A DNA stretch of 64,000 nucleotides from Rotaria socialis (taxonomy: Eukaryota; Rotifera; Eurotatoria; Philodinida; Philodinidae), in NCBI GenBank assembly GCA_905331475.1, contig CAJNYU010002057.1, forward strand, positions 62,001 to 126,000, given 5' to 3'. The translations under genes were made by a program, and so were the position numbers. Below are positions 39,134 to 52,599 of the stretch, one piece after another. The stretch's first letter is position 1, and each line of letters begins with the position of its first letter. Under the pieces are notes generated by a model. The model was not told the origin of the DNA. It ran no database searches and saw only the letters and a program-made list of their open reading frames with translations.

Positions 39134-39787
39134 TTATGCAACTGCTTTAGTTGTTGCTTGAGGTAAACCACCTTGAACTGGTGTTTTCTTTCCGATGAGT
39201 GACTAAAATAAACATGCGAAACGGTAAAACTCCGTAAAAAATCATTTGAACAATAAAAACAACCTTATGAATATGTGGAATAACACCACCACCAGCAATT
39301 GTAGCCTTAATTAATGTATCCAACTCTTCATCACCACGAATAGCCAATTGTAAATGACGTGGATTGATACGCTTTACTTTAAGATCCTTTGATGCATTGC
39401 CTAGATGAACAAGTAAAGCAGAGTGGAACCATGATTGGTTCATAAACTCCTACCAGCAAGTTCGAGAACTTCAGCTGTTAAATATTCAAGAATAGCAGCA
39501 GTATAAACAGCAGCAGTTGCACCAACACGACCGTGTGATGTTGTACGAGATTTCAAATGACGATGAATACGGCCTATGCCAAATAGAACACGTGAATATC
39601 GAAGTTGAATTAAAACAAGAATAAAACTCACCAACAGGAAATTGAAGACCAGCTCGGGCACTTCGCGAAACAGCTTTAGCTTTAGCTTTACCATGATCTT
39701 TTCCTAAATACAATTCATCATAAGGAAAACGTTATTGTTAGCAGAAAAAACGTTTTTATTTTACTAACCAGCTTTACCACCTGGCAT
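39134..39787 (-). CDS. H2A.Z: Histone H2A.Z variant
   Basis: Exons 39787-39769, 39703-39632, 39573-39455, 39400-39264 and 39202-39134 give about 137 aa. The histone fold is near-canonical H2[42 protein letters not shown] and [20 protein letters not shown], with the short docking-domain sequence characteristic of Z rather than canonical H2A. It replaces H2A in nucleosomes at promoters and other regulated chromatin. The N-terminal tail ([19 protein letters not shown]) keeps the acetylatable lysines. The C-terminal tail is about nine residues longer than in vertebrates and reads [19 protein letters not shown]. The presence of introns, unlike replication-dependent histone genes, fits a variant expressed through the cell cycle. 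No SQ phosphorylation motif is present. Confidence 0.93.
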
Positions 39788-41870
39788 TGTAATCAATAAT
39801 ATTAATTAATAGAGAGAGAAAGAGAGAGAGAGAGAAAAAAATCACGAGTCTAAAAAAAAAAAAATTATTCTTGTACTATATTTCGGTTTCAGCGTTCACT
39901 GCATTGTGAATGGCATTCATATGATGGAGAATAGACACCATCTCAATCACATATTTATCATCATAAACCGATCGACTATATTTTCTTATCGAGACAACGT
40001 GTACATTACATTCAAAAGTGAAGAAAATGATTGTGAACATTGCAACAGTCAATATTCTACCAGTCAAATAAAGAACGTGAGTCACGTGCAGACAATGACG
40101 GCGCAACATTTTCTCTTTTCTCCAAGCAGTCAATCGGTCGGTCTAATGTAATGTGGGTTAATGGGTTTTTTTTTGTAGCGCGAAGGGCAAGAAGAAAAAG
40201 AGAAAAAAATATGAACCCTCAAACATACGCTCGTTGTCTACTACGATATGAAATAAAATGCTCTGTCGCGACTTACTGTACTCTCCATCGGTCAAAACCT
40301 ATTTGAACTTAAAAAAAAAAGAGTAGAAGCTGTCGAGACTGAAAGAGAAAAAAATGAAATGCAAGTAATAATTGAAATTTTTATGCAGAAAAATTGGACA
40401 ACTATGATTTCTTATCGAGGCTCAAAGAGCCAATACAAATATTAAGATTATCGTTATTTTAAGAGAGTAAAACTCCACGAGACAATCTCTTTCGTATTAA
40501 TGCCATAATTGTTCAAAGACGAAAACTAGCGGCGATGATTACGCCTCGTATTAGCGCTGCTCATCTCTTCACAGTTTATGTAATTCTTATTCTGAGTGTT
40601 AGCCAACAAGAACTATGCAACTAGTAAATCAATTATAACGAGCGAGAACAGTCGATTTGAGTCACTCAATAAGAGTCTTATCGAATCGAGTAGAGAATCG
40701 GAAATATTCAACGTCCGTAAGTTTTATTCAAATGGTTATTCACTATAAAATATAAACCTGTTCAAATGATGAATATATCGATCTACTACTTTGTTTCTGT
40801 TTTGTGACTATTAAAAATACCCGGTTGATTAATTAAGCCTTTTCGTAAATCGGCAACGTGCAATGTTGTAAAAAATCCTTTATTCTGAACCAAAGGTTTT
40901 TTTATCTTGTATAAAAATAATCTTTATACTCAGTAATATATTTCGGTCTTGATAGATGTCGTCGTATATCAATCAGCTATCAATATTAAAAGTTTTTCAT
41001 AGTGAATACGATATAGTTAATTAGTGACAAGCAACTTCTATCGCAAGTGATCCAACGTGTTAGATATTGATTTTAGGTAATATTGAACAACAATCACTCT
41101 GGTCTATAAATTTAACAAATGAAATTTTTGCGGTTTTCCTATCTTCAATACCAAAAGAAAGCGCTATAACCAAGTAATTGGATACTTTGATCTTAAACAT
41201 AAAAACATCGAAAATTCGGGTCAACCATAGATCGTCCTAGAAGAGATGCATTATTTCATTTATATCAAGTTCAATCTTGCTTATATGTATATTACAACGA
41301 GAAAGTGAATGCCGATTTCCGTTTTCCTACGTGAAACATTGCACAATTTGACTAAATGTCTATCGTCAATTGTTGGATGCTCTTTAGAATTGTAAAAATT
41401 GTAGTAGCTTCAATTCTTTCATTTAAACTGCATATTTTATTCTTTCTTTTTTACTACTATTTAAATGTTTCACCTTTCATATGTAAAGGTCAAGGCTTTC
41501 TATTCGAATCACATATAGATAAGAACTTAATAATTATTATTTATTGATGGAATAATATTTGAAATAGCAAGAAGTGCGCTGATAATCTTATTACAAATAA
41601 AAAAAAAAAAACGAAAATGTATATATAAAAAGATGAGCTTCAATTATACACGAGAGACAAGAAAAACGGATACAGATAAAGTGTTTTCTAAAAAATAATA
41701 ATAATAGCGTGAGATAGTTTAGCATTATTTCCATTGCATTTAACCTGTATGCAAAAATCTAGCTATCTGATACTTATTCTCAAATGATCATTAGGATAAA
41801 TCTGTGTAAGAAGAAGGTGCATATGCAGCATAGAGCCGAAACAAAGAAAAACAAATGCTAAAGAGAATAT
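39788..41870. other. Intergenic, no gene recognised
   Basis: About 2.1 kb upstream of H2A.Z. An (AG)n run lies at about 39811-39836, just upstream of the H2A.Z start. Open frames at 39906-40306 and 41356-41547 lack family motifs. Confidence 0.4.
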
Positions 41871-44356
41871 TTATTTCTTTTTATTGCCTTTTTTTATGGT
41901 TCCCACGTTTGTACGTTTTCGTTGTTCAAAAAAATTGATTTCTTGTTCAAGTATTCGCCATTTCTCGTCACACTTATCTTTTTGGTCTTTATATTGTTTT
42001 TTAATGTTAGTTAATTCTTCATTGATCTTAAGTAATAAGAAGAAAATTGAATAATTTTTGACAATAAGAAAGACTACAATCGATTTCTTACTTGTTTCTC
42101 GGCGTCTTTTAATTCGATTTCTTTATCTTTTACTTTTTGAATGAATGCTTCTTTGAGTTGTTGTTCGCGTTTTTCAAGTTCTTTACGAAGATCGTTGTGT
42201 TTCATTTCGAGTGTATCACTAATTGAAAATTGTTTACCATCAATGCTATCAGTAAGACCAAGTTCCGCTAAACGAGTTCGTCGAAAAATTTCATAATGTT
42301 TTGAATGTGTCGTTTCAATGAGATCAAGCATATTTTTTTCAATGACACTTTCACGTAATTTTTTAAAATCACAATGATTTTCATTTTCAACTAGAAGTAA
42401 AAAAATGTTAGAGTTGAATTTTGAGAAGATTCATCTCGATACAAACTTTTAGAAGTAATCTATAGTATTTATCGAAGTAAAACTTGATTTCCGTTAAGTG
42501 TCGATTTTTTATTTTTGATAAAGAGACCGGAAATGATCATCTATAGTTTAAGGTCTTATGTCATTGTACTCAACTCGATTATTTTTAGTCTAAGAATGAT
42601 CAATAGAGATTTACGCATAGAACATTTGTCGTCACAAACATGTGTGAGAGTCGATTAACAAATGAGATAATAGACCAGTCGCGTGAAAAATGAGACATGA
42701 ATACTAAGATGTTATTGTGACACTAAGTCGTAAGTTTGTTTTATTAGAGTTGTTTTTTTGTTCGGTACGAAAAAACATTCGGTTTCGGTATAAACAATAC
42801 ATATATACATTAATAATGTATGAAAACATTGTCAAACTTCGACGTCTAGTTTTATGTTTCATATAACTCAAAAAAAATCATACTCATTCTTTTTCTTTTC
42901 AATCACTAAAGATTGTAGTTCTAAACATCATCCTTTTGTAAAACGGCTTCTGAAGTATTTTGTTCTCTCGTACAATAGGATACTCCTAATCCCTTACCTT
43001 GAACAACACCCCATGGATATTGTCTAGCTCGTACATATTGAGTTCCAACTTTAACTGTTTCATTACTTCCAACAACAGCTAACGGAAGAAGATTCTAGAT
43101 AAAGATTACAACAAGAAGAAATAAAAATAAAGCTCTTTTTCTTTCACAAAAAAATTGATATTTACATTAGCTTTAAGATTATCTTCGGCTAATGTTTCAT
43201 CATCGGTTGGGAAACGATAGATTTTAACACCAGCTACATTAAGCTCATTAAGAATATTTTGTTTAAATCGTTGTAATTCATTTTTTGATATTGTATCAGA
43301 TTTTGCTATAATTGGTATTATATTAACTTTACTATCTAAATGTTTCATAGTAACTAAATCAAGTGCTTTCAATGAATGACCAGTCGGATTTATAAAATAT
43401 AAACAAACATGAATACGTGTATCATGATAACTCGATAGATTTCGTTTTATTTTAAGTTCTTCATCTAAATAGGCTTGAAATTGTTCATCAATAAAATCTC
43501 CGATTATTTTAAATGAATCATCTTTATTGATTTGATCGCCGAAGCCAGCTGTTTCAACAACAGTTAATTTTAAACGTATTTCACGTTCAAATAAATCATA
43601 AGTACTTTTACGTAAATAAACTCGTGCATTTTCATGTGTTGCTGGTGTTGAATCTAATCGTGTATTAAATAGACTATCGAGTAATGATGATTTACCACAA
43701 GCTGTTTCGCCAACACAAAGAATATTGAAAACAAAACCATCGGATATAGCTTTTGCCATGATTTGATTTGGTAAATTGTTGATACCACATTCTTCTTTTA
43801 ATTCAAATGTACGAATCGATGGAGTCTAAATGAAATAGAATTGAGTGAATAAAAAATTTTGACGTCGATTAATTTTTTACTTGAGAGTTTAATTGCGAAG
43901 GTTGTTCTGTTGGACGAGGACCGTCTTTCATTTTGTTTAATGCTTCGAAATCAACAATCTAGATCGAACGTGAACAGTTAAAAAGGAAGGAATGATCGAT
44001 TAATGATTGATCGAACAATTTGACATTTAGTAAATGCAAAAAAAAGCGAATGACCAATCGAAAAATAAAAGAACAAATTTCTTCCTTCTCTTTCGTTTCG
44101 TTATCTATTGAAAAATGATCATCATTCGGCACCATACGACATCTGGAATTTTCATTTCATATATCTTTCTGATCGTCTTCAAAAGAAATATTCCCTGGTT
44201 TACGAAATTCAATGCTATTAATGTTTATCAAACTTATTCAAGTATTAAATTATCATCCGATAGATGAGTAAATTTATCGATCAATTTTGTTTTTCAAATA
44301 AAATCCATCCATATTCAACTTACATTCGCCGATATTCCACTCATCGAAAAGTTCAT
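41871..44356 (-). CDS. Septin, SEPT6-group-like
   Basis: Septins are GTP-binding proteins that polymerise into filaments at the cell cortex and cytokinetic sites. Exons 44356-44324, 43958-43881, 43825-43166, 43094-42998, 42390-42092 and 42026-41871 give 440 aa in phase; the first exon ([11 protein letters not shown]) rests only on a perfect GTAAGT donor and matching phase, and an alternative start is the Met at 43931. [20 protein letters not shown] precedes G1 ([17 protein letters not shown], an Ala where most septins have Gly), G3 ([10 protein letters not shown]), G4 (AKSD) and the septin unique element ([12 protein letters not shown]). Coiled coil follows, ending in a Lys-rich tail [14 protein letters not shown]. 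The pre-G1 sequence and coiled-coil tail fit the SEPT6/8/10/11 group, whose members generally bind but do not hydrolyse GTP. A 607-bp intron (42391-42997) lies just after the unique element. Confidence 0.85.
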
Positions 44357-47274
44357 GATAACATTTCACGTCAATGAGTATTGCTATACTGCATAATTCT
44401 TTCCTTAGTGATCGAGAATTACTCATCATAATTGTAATGTATAATGTTGGTTTATCTTTTATCATGGTTAGATCATACGCAAATTCTCGTTTTCATTATC
44501 CGAACACCCTTCGTTACATGGGTATGTTTTGTACCGAACAAGAAACGAGCTTTACTTAATCATAAAAGTAATCCTCATAAAAAATGTTGTATTGTGAAAG
44601 CATTTGTCTTATTTAATTGTAATTTCTTTTCTTGAACAGAGAGCCGATTTTTCATTTAAACAAAAAAAAGTTCTTTTTATATTAAAAATGACTCAGAATT
44701 ATTTATGAAATTATTTTATAAATTATTCATAAGAAATAAAACAAATGAAATTTTATAATTGAATAGAAGCATTTAATGCCATATGATTGTCATTTATTAT
44801 TCAAAAGAAAACAAAATCTATTTTTGTTAAGATCAATTTAAAAACGACAATAATCATTGAACACTTGTTACATGCCTTCGTTCATCTGACGTTAGGAAGT
44901 ATTAAAGATACTAATATGAAATAGCGGGAAAACGACTTCCGACAGTTCAATACCGCAATGCCGACCTATAAATCAACATATGACGATGATAATAATAATA
45001 GATTCACTGGAAATAAAAATCAAGTAGATTTATTTGATTAATTTGTTTTCTGCCATAATCAAATGAATATACTGTCAATTCATATATAATATGCCTAGGA
45101 CCGTCTACTACATTAATAATAGAAAATAAAGAAAAATTATTTCGGAAAGAACACCAGAAATTCTAATCTTAGTTTTATTTGAAAAATAGTTGAATAATTT
45201 AAGACAAAAAGAAGAATATATCATTCATAGTTCATCTATCAAAGATCTCAAATGACGTTCAACAAAAGAGAAAAGACGATGATGTTTATGTAAAATCTAT
45301 CATTGAATAATCGATCGATTATTTTCTTCTCCTTTTTCTTAATGTGCGTGCTAAATATCAAATTGATTTATTATCTTCTAAAGGTTATTATCAATAATAG
45401 TTATCTATGTCAATTATTATTCAGCTTTCTTTTTTTGTTGTTCGAAATTTTATTCTCGTCAACAAAAAGACGCTCAAGTGCAGAGAGAATCAATCTTTTC
45501 TTTGTTGACCACAAAAGTATTAGGTATGTTAAAAAAAAAAGAAAACTCATTAACATACTTCCGCTTCTGTACAGTGTCATTTCTTTACAGTTATATATAT
45601 ATATATATTTGTTTGCATGTGGTGAAATGATAGAAATTTCCGGATTGTTTGCTAACTATCATCACGTAATCAAAGCTGAAATGATTTATCTATCTATTAT
45701 CCTAGACAAGTCGGATTACAGGTGTTTTTAGTCGACAAAGAATGCCATGTGTATGTGTATGTATAGCTATATATTCATTTTTCATTCTCCAATTCAACTG
45801 TCGGAAATCACTATCGAAAAAAAAGATAAGAGAATAATGTTGAATTGATAATGCGAGACAGAACGATGAACATATATATATATATATATATACATATAGT
45901 CGCGACGTTTAAATAGAAAATTGATTGTTATAAAACTCTTCAAGCTTTCATTCTGTCTGTTCATTTTACGATGATTACGCATTTAGAAAGACTCTCTCGC
46001 TTGAATAAGTTATATATGAGCTAATCCATATATGTGTAAAAAAAAGAAAGAAAGACAAAGGAAAATCATGTTTTGAACTAGAGAAGAAAAAGAAACGATA
46101 AATTACAGATGTTGTTTATCTTATTTCCCTTTGGAATGTTACTCATTTGTATGATTGTTATCGGAAAAAATATAAGAAGACATGTATATTGTGTAAACTT
46201 ATCATTTGATGTCCTACACACTGGTTGAACAGGCATTCAAAATACACAGGTAGATATAGGACTACCAAGACAAAGACAAGTTTAATCCAACAATAATTAA
46301 CGTTTGTATGGAGTTGAACATGGATGAGGTTTCATCATTAGAATTAATTTGTCACTGACAAAGAAACAATGTTAAATCTGCTCGGCAAGGTCTTCTTAGA
46401 ACATATTATTTATATTAAAGACAAATATGAGCAAGAGTGATGTGCTTGAGTAGACATTTTTCTCTAGTGCCATGCAATAGAACGAATAATGGAAAATTTC
46501 TTTGTTTTTCTAGAACGACATTTATCTTTGTCATCGTATGTTATTTTAATTTAATAATCAAAAAAAGAAAACCCGAGTACCCGACGTTTTCTTCTCTTCA
46601 ACACATATAACAACAATCGAGAAATAAAACGACGGAGCGAGGCAAATAATAGATGATGAATGCAAGCAAAAGGAACAGGAGAAAGAAGAGAGACATAAAG
46701 TGGAAAAGAAAACGAAGTTTCTTTATAGAATATGAAAGTGAACACATCATTGTAAGATTCTAATGAATCGATACTCTTGAAATAACTCTACTCTGTATTC
46801 TCTATTAATTTTCGATTATCACAATTGGTCTTACAAGTAATTTTTTTACAATCATGTATTCACACATAGAAAAGAAGAGAGGAGAGAAAAAAAGATGGTC
46901 AATTTTCTTTTCTTCCTTCCTCTCATTCTCTACTCACTGGACACTTCTTCTCTTGTTCATCACTTTCGCCTTCTTGCTCGCATTCATATACACAAACACA
47001 TACATATACATGGTCTTAGCACATCATCACATCACACGGTTAGTTCCGAACAACAAAAAAAGGTCTTTCTTTACAGTTAAGAGTATCATTCTATTCTATC
47101 GAAGTCGATTGCATCATCTATACAATACACACACACACATATAGACGATAATGATGACGGCAATTTGCTGCTCTCGTTTGCTCTTTTCTTTGAGTTGTTC
47201 TTCTTCTTGACCACTTTTTTTTTCTAAATTGAAGATTGTTGAATTGAATTTATTTATATATACACATTCGACAC
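44357..47274. other. Divergent intergenic region, no gene recognised
   Basis: A 2.9-kb gap between the septin start (minus) and the neuroligin-like start (plus). It contains (TA)n runs near 45593-45608 and 45871-45892 and an (AC)n run near 47125. A 142-codon frame at 45303-45731 has microsatellite-derived ends and no motif. Promoters for both flanking genes must be here. Confidence 0.4.
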
Positions 47275-50200
47275 ATGTTCTACCTACCGATCATTCTGAT
47301 CTGTTTTAATCACCACCTGCTGTTGCATACAACATCGGCATCATCATTATTATTTGCACTTGATAATGTACGATATTCGTTATCTGATCGTGTATTAACA
47401 ATACCGAAATTAGGTGCTCTTCGCGGCATTTATATTGATTATGAAAACGAATATAATAAAAAATATAATCTTGTTAATGTTGAAGCGTTTCTTGGTGTAC
47501 AATATGGTTTATATCATGGAAGATTTGAACCATCGAAAGAACGTTTTGAATTGCATCCAACAACAAAAGTTAATAAACACATCGATTTTGGACCGGCATG
47601 TGCACAACACATATGGACAAATCACAGTGAATTAGCACGTATACGTACAGGAAAATTTGCTCGAGATTATTATCCAAAATTATTAAAATATATTCAAAAA
47701 CAAAATGAACAACAATGTCTCTATATGAATATTTATCAACCACAAATCAAAAATCTAAAAGGTAAAATTTTGATTGATGATCATTTATTTGTTTTGTATA
47801 CAAATCGTGTCATTTCTGAGATAAGCAGTCAAAGTAAAGTAGAAGAAGAAAACAAGATGAATGTCCTTCTTATTACTACTATTGTTGTTTCTCTGTACTA
47901 GACGATGATCATTGTCTATAAAGCCACCGCATGTCCATCGACATTATTGATGTGAGGTGAATTGATGATCGATGATCCCCGGCGTTATGGTCGACTAGTG
48001 AAAAACGTACCACTAACTACTAGCCAGATGCGCTAAAAGAGATGACATTGTTGATGCACGTTTGATCTTTTCTATGCATACAAATAGATACAGTTCCATT
48101 AGATGAAATATCTCATTCTCGAATACATACATACATATTGAAGACGGTGTTGACGTGAAAGAAAGATCACACTAATCCCATAAGACATTCAACTGCGCAA
48201 AATAAATTACAATAGAAACGACATTCAATCTCTGTTTTTGACAATATTTGATAGAAAAATGACGACTCATGAGAATGTCTATTCAATTTTTTCTTTTTTT
48301 TTCTTATCTATTTAGAACAACTTCCAGTGCTTCTCTTTATACATGGTGATGGTTATGACATGGGCACTGGTGCAGCTTTTGATGGAGCAATATTTGCTAG
48401 TTATACGAAATCAATTGTTGTTACGATCAACTATCGTCTTGGCCCATTTGGTAAGTGAAATATGAGAATGAAGAGTGAGAGTGTGTGTGTGTAAGAGGCA
48501 AAGAAATTCAACGGGAAGAAAATCAACGCCGTACGCGTTTATTTGCTGATCATCATCTTTTTTTTCCATTTTCTACTCGAATGAACAACAATTCAGCATA
48601 ACCATAGTTGTTGTAAGCTTGATCAAGGTTCTATTATTTCCTGTATACTCTACGCCATTGGTGATTGCCAGTCGTTAGGGTATTTCCGCTGTGCGCTCTT
48701 CTCGCAAACTAGACTAGTTTCTTATTGCCGGGTGGCAATTATTGTTGATTAACTAGCATTTGTCCCTCGCCAAACAAACTCTCGTTATATATTAGTCTAT
48801 TAAAGACAGTCATTCAACTGCATGAATGAACATGTCTATAGCTGCTTTTCTATGATATATTTGAATATATATGTAAGAAAAAAAGAAAATAAGTAAATCA
48901 TAAAATCAAATGTAAATGATGAATGAATATATTTATATGCATAGACATTTCTACACGTGCCAAAAACTGATGACATAGGTTCTCATAAACATCAAATCAT
49001 CATTTGCTAATTTTTTTCTGTTGTTATGCAGAAATAAAAACAAGTCGAAAAAGCCATAGGGTGATTTATTTATTTTAATAATAGTTGAGATCGAAGCAAC
49101 TTTAATTGGACATAGAGGCGAGAACGAATGTATGATGTAACTTCGACTATGTCTCATCACAATCTTTTCTGTCCGGGTGCCATTTAATGTTTATACACGC
49201 ATATATACATATACAAAGTCACAAGAGATTAATGAAGAGGGATAGTCGAGTGTAAGCTTACGGCAAAAATATTCATTAATCAAACGTCTTCAATCGATTT
49301 GCTTCTTCTAGTTTTCTTCTTTTTTTTTTTTTGGTTGAGAAGCCTAGACAAGGTATGTGTGTTGCTTAATATTGTCGTATGAGAAACACAATTGATAAAA
49401 TAACATTGATCATATATATATATATATAGATGTAGAAGAAAAGTGTGTCGCATACACTTGAAGTCAAACAATAGAGCAGTCAGTCGGTTAGCCAGTTTGA
49501 TTGTTTGAAAAGAAAAATGAATTACCCAAGGTGTTCGTTGACTCTTGTCTAGAACAACATTCAATTACGGGCAAAATGTGACGTCACTAAATTCAATTAG
49601 ATATATTTTTTATTATTACGACTGTCGAACAATATCTAGTTAATATAGCGTGACTTAACACTCGGAGAGTAAAATAACCTTGACAAAAGGAGATATTTTT
49701 CTCTTTACCCTTCTATTCTAAACATGCGATCAAGATAGTAATCATCATGCATCTATCAATCTACGTCGAGACATCGATTATTACTACTTTTAGATCCATA
49801 TGATAAAATAGAAGATTCAACCGTAGTTGTTGTTTTCTATGTCATTGCCATGCTATTCAATAAGCATGTGTTCATAAGAATAGACAGGAGTAATGTTTAC
49901 ATGCCCGTAATCAGTAGTCTGATCTTGATCTGTTAAATGCTCGCAGGAGCAGTTGTTCAACAGTACAAAAGAGAAAAGAACAATATGGCTTTTGAAAAGT
50001 GTTTGTTTGATGTTCAACCGACGACTGTGCCTTCTATGTTTATAAAAGTTGTTTAAAGAAAATTCATCGAGTTGTTTTTCTCATGAGAGTTACACAATTT
50101 TTTTTTCGTACTTTTTTTTGCTTTATTTTAAATACCTTGTGTGACGGATGATTATAGTATGTATGTGAAATTCATCTTAAGCTTATATTACAATTAATAG

Positions 50201-52599
50201 GATATACAAGGTTATCTTTACTTTGTTAGGCTTCCTTTATCTGTCACGTGAGAATAAAGGTGATTATGCATTACACGATATCTATACAGCTTTGCATTGG
50301 CTAAAAAATTATGTGACAAATTTTGATGGCGATCCGGATCGAATTACGCTGTATGGTACCGAATCGGGAGCTGTATTGGCGAGTCTTGTTGTTATGCTTG
50401 AAACTGTTAATGGTTTGTAAATTTGAAACGTTTTTTCTTTTTAATAAACGTTCAAATAATAATTTCTGTAATTTTTATATATCTAGGTGGTACAGGAACA
50501 ATTAAACGACGTAAATCATTAGTTCATCGTCTTATATTAAATGATCAAACATTTCTTTCTCCACACATGACATCGATAGTAAACGAAATATCATCCTATC
50601 AAAAAGATATTCTATCTCAGTTATCATGTTCAACATTAGTATGTCTACGTAATCAAACATTAGTAAAAACAAAAGATTTAGTAGAATTAAATACATACTC
50701 AAAAGCTAATGGTTATATTAATTATCTTAGTCCATTAGAAAATCCATTTCCATTTTTTAATACTCATATTGATACACGAAATGATCGTGTAAATCCATTA
50801 CGCATGAAATTTTATCATCAATCAAATACACTTTTACCAGAAAATCTTCATGTATTATTGACAATTTCATCGTCAATTCATCATTCATTATTTCACAATA
50901 TTAATTTTAATAATAGAAGTAATTTGATTCAAGATCTAATTAATTATGCATATACAAAATGGAATACGAAAACAAATGAATATTATTTTGATAAAGATTT
51001 ATTTAATTATCATCAACAAATTCTTGGACCATTACTTAAATATGCAAAATATGTTTCAAATGATCGAAATATTCATATATTAGAAAAATATTCAAATAAA
51101 TATCAATCAGAATTACCCTATACATTCGGATATGTTTTAGCACCGTCGATGAGTGTTTACAATGATACATATTTAAATGCTGATGAGAATGACAAAATTG
51201 AAAGTATAAAAATAATGAATTTATTTGCTAATTTAATACATCATGGGTAAAAACTTTTATCAGACTTTTTCCCCACATCGTAATTATTGTGCCTATTGTT
51301 TCTTGTTGTAGAGATATAAATATACAATCACCTTATTGTCAAAATATGCAATGTGAATCAAATGAAAAATGGAATCCGATTTTTCCAGACTTTAATTTTT
51401 TAATTCTTAAAGGTAAGTTTAAGTTTGATAAGGGTAGTATGACTTCAAGAACCCGATCATTCCTGAGCATAATAGTTCTTTGATAAAGAAGTATAGTAAT
51501 TTGCACAATTTGAAAGAAAATTGTATTAAAAAAAAGGAATGCAACTGATAAATTGAATCTGAAAATAGACGCTCATGAGTTCGCCAAATATCAAGGACAA
51601 TCATCTTGACTGTGACAGGAAAAAACGGCGTATTGCTAAATTAAATTCTATTGTATTTCGCCGTAAGTTATCATCATTTTTTCTTACGAACAATTATTAA
51701 GTAAACATCGTTTCTCCGATGATTTGCATTGTTTTATAAGATTAGGAGACAATGACGAATTACAAGCAAGCGATGACTGTCGTAATTTCTTTTATAAATC
51801 TATCTATTTTGAATGAAAGACTACGAGACGATTATTGATTTGTTCCATCATTTACATTACATCAATCGATTTCATTTCGATGAAAAAAGAAGAATCCTTG
51901 ATGTTTATTTATATTTTATATTTAGATGGTAATTTAAGTCAAGTTCGTGGTTATCAAACAAACGTTCATAACCTTTTCAATAATATCATAGCAAATAATA
52001 GCGAAAATCAAATGGATATTAATTTACTAAATGCATGGAAAACTCTCTTTGAAGTATCAAATAAAATGAATGTGTCAACGAATACTCGTGCAACATTGTT
52101 AATAAAAAAATTTTCACCATTATTTGATTCAAATAATAATAATCAAAAATATATATTAATTCTTTGTTCAAGTATTTTCGTATTATTAATTATTAATTTT
52201 TCGATCTGTATTGTTTTATCAAAACGTGGACAAGGTTGTAGAAAACGTGAATATAATTGTCTTGATAATCATAAACAATTGACTCTAGTTAATCAAGCGG
52301 AACAACATCCACAACGACATGGTGGTTCATCGCCGTCGAGTACAAATAGTAATGGTACAATAACCATCGATTCAACGCAACAATTAATTGTTAATACAAA
52401 TCCAAATGAACATGAACATCATTCGTCACCCTTATCATCATTATTATGTACAACAACAAATAGCAGTATTAATAGTACACCACCTGTTGATGTATTGCAT
52501 CCAATCAATATAACGAAAAAAAATGGAATATTAAAATGTTCATCGATAAAAAAAACTAATGTACTTGCAACATCATCTTTACCTGAAGCCATTGTATAA
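47275..52599 (+). CDS. Neuroligin-like, catalytically dead carboxylesterase-fold membrane protein
   Basis: Exons 47275-47761, 48316-48450, 50230-50412, 50487-51246, 51312-51412 and 51926-52599 keep phase and give 779 aa, the size of neuroligins. Order: signal peptide (MFYLPIILICFNHHLLLH), esterase fold (LGALRGIYI, NVEAFLGVQYG, QCLYMNIYQP, VLLFIHGDGYDMGTG, IVVTINYRLGPFG, GDYALHDIYTALHWLKNYV, DPDRITLYG), about 120 more residues of diverged core, a single membrane helix (YILILCSSIFVLLIINFSI) and a cytoplasmic tail of about 135 residues rich in Ser/Thr/Asn. The nucleophile motif GxSxG reads GTESG, so Ser is replaced by Glu. The enzyme should be inactive, as in neuroligins (Gly there), gliotactin and neurotactin, which act as adhesion molecules. 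The tail ends SSLPEAIV, a possible weak PDZ ligand. A 1.8-kb intron (48451-50229) is the longest in any confident gene here. Which member of the adhesion group it is remains open. Confidence 0.82.

Noticed and set aside
45303..45731. 142-codon plus-strand frame with hydrophobic segments
   Set aside because: T/A-rich sequence with a (TA)n microsatellite inside; hydrophobic residues reflect T-rich codons rather than a gene.
47414..47635. Second frame inside neuroligin-like exon 1
   Set aside because: Shadow of the annotated frame, which alone connects to the later exons.
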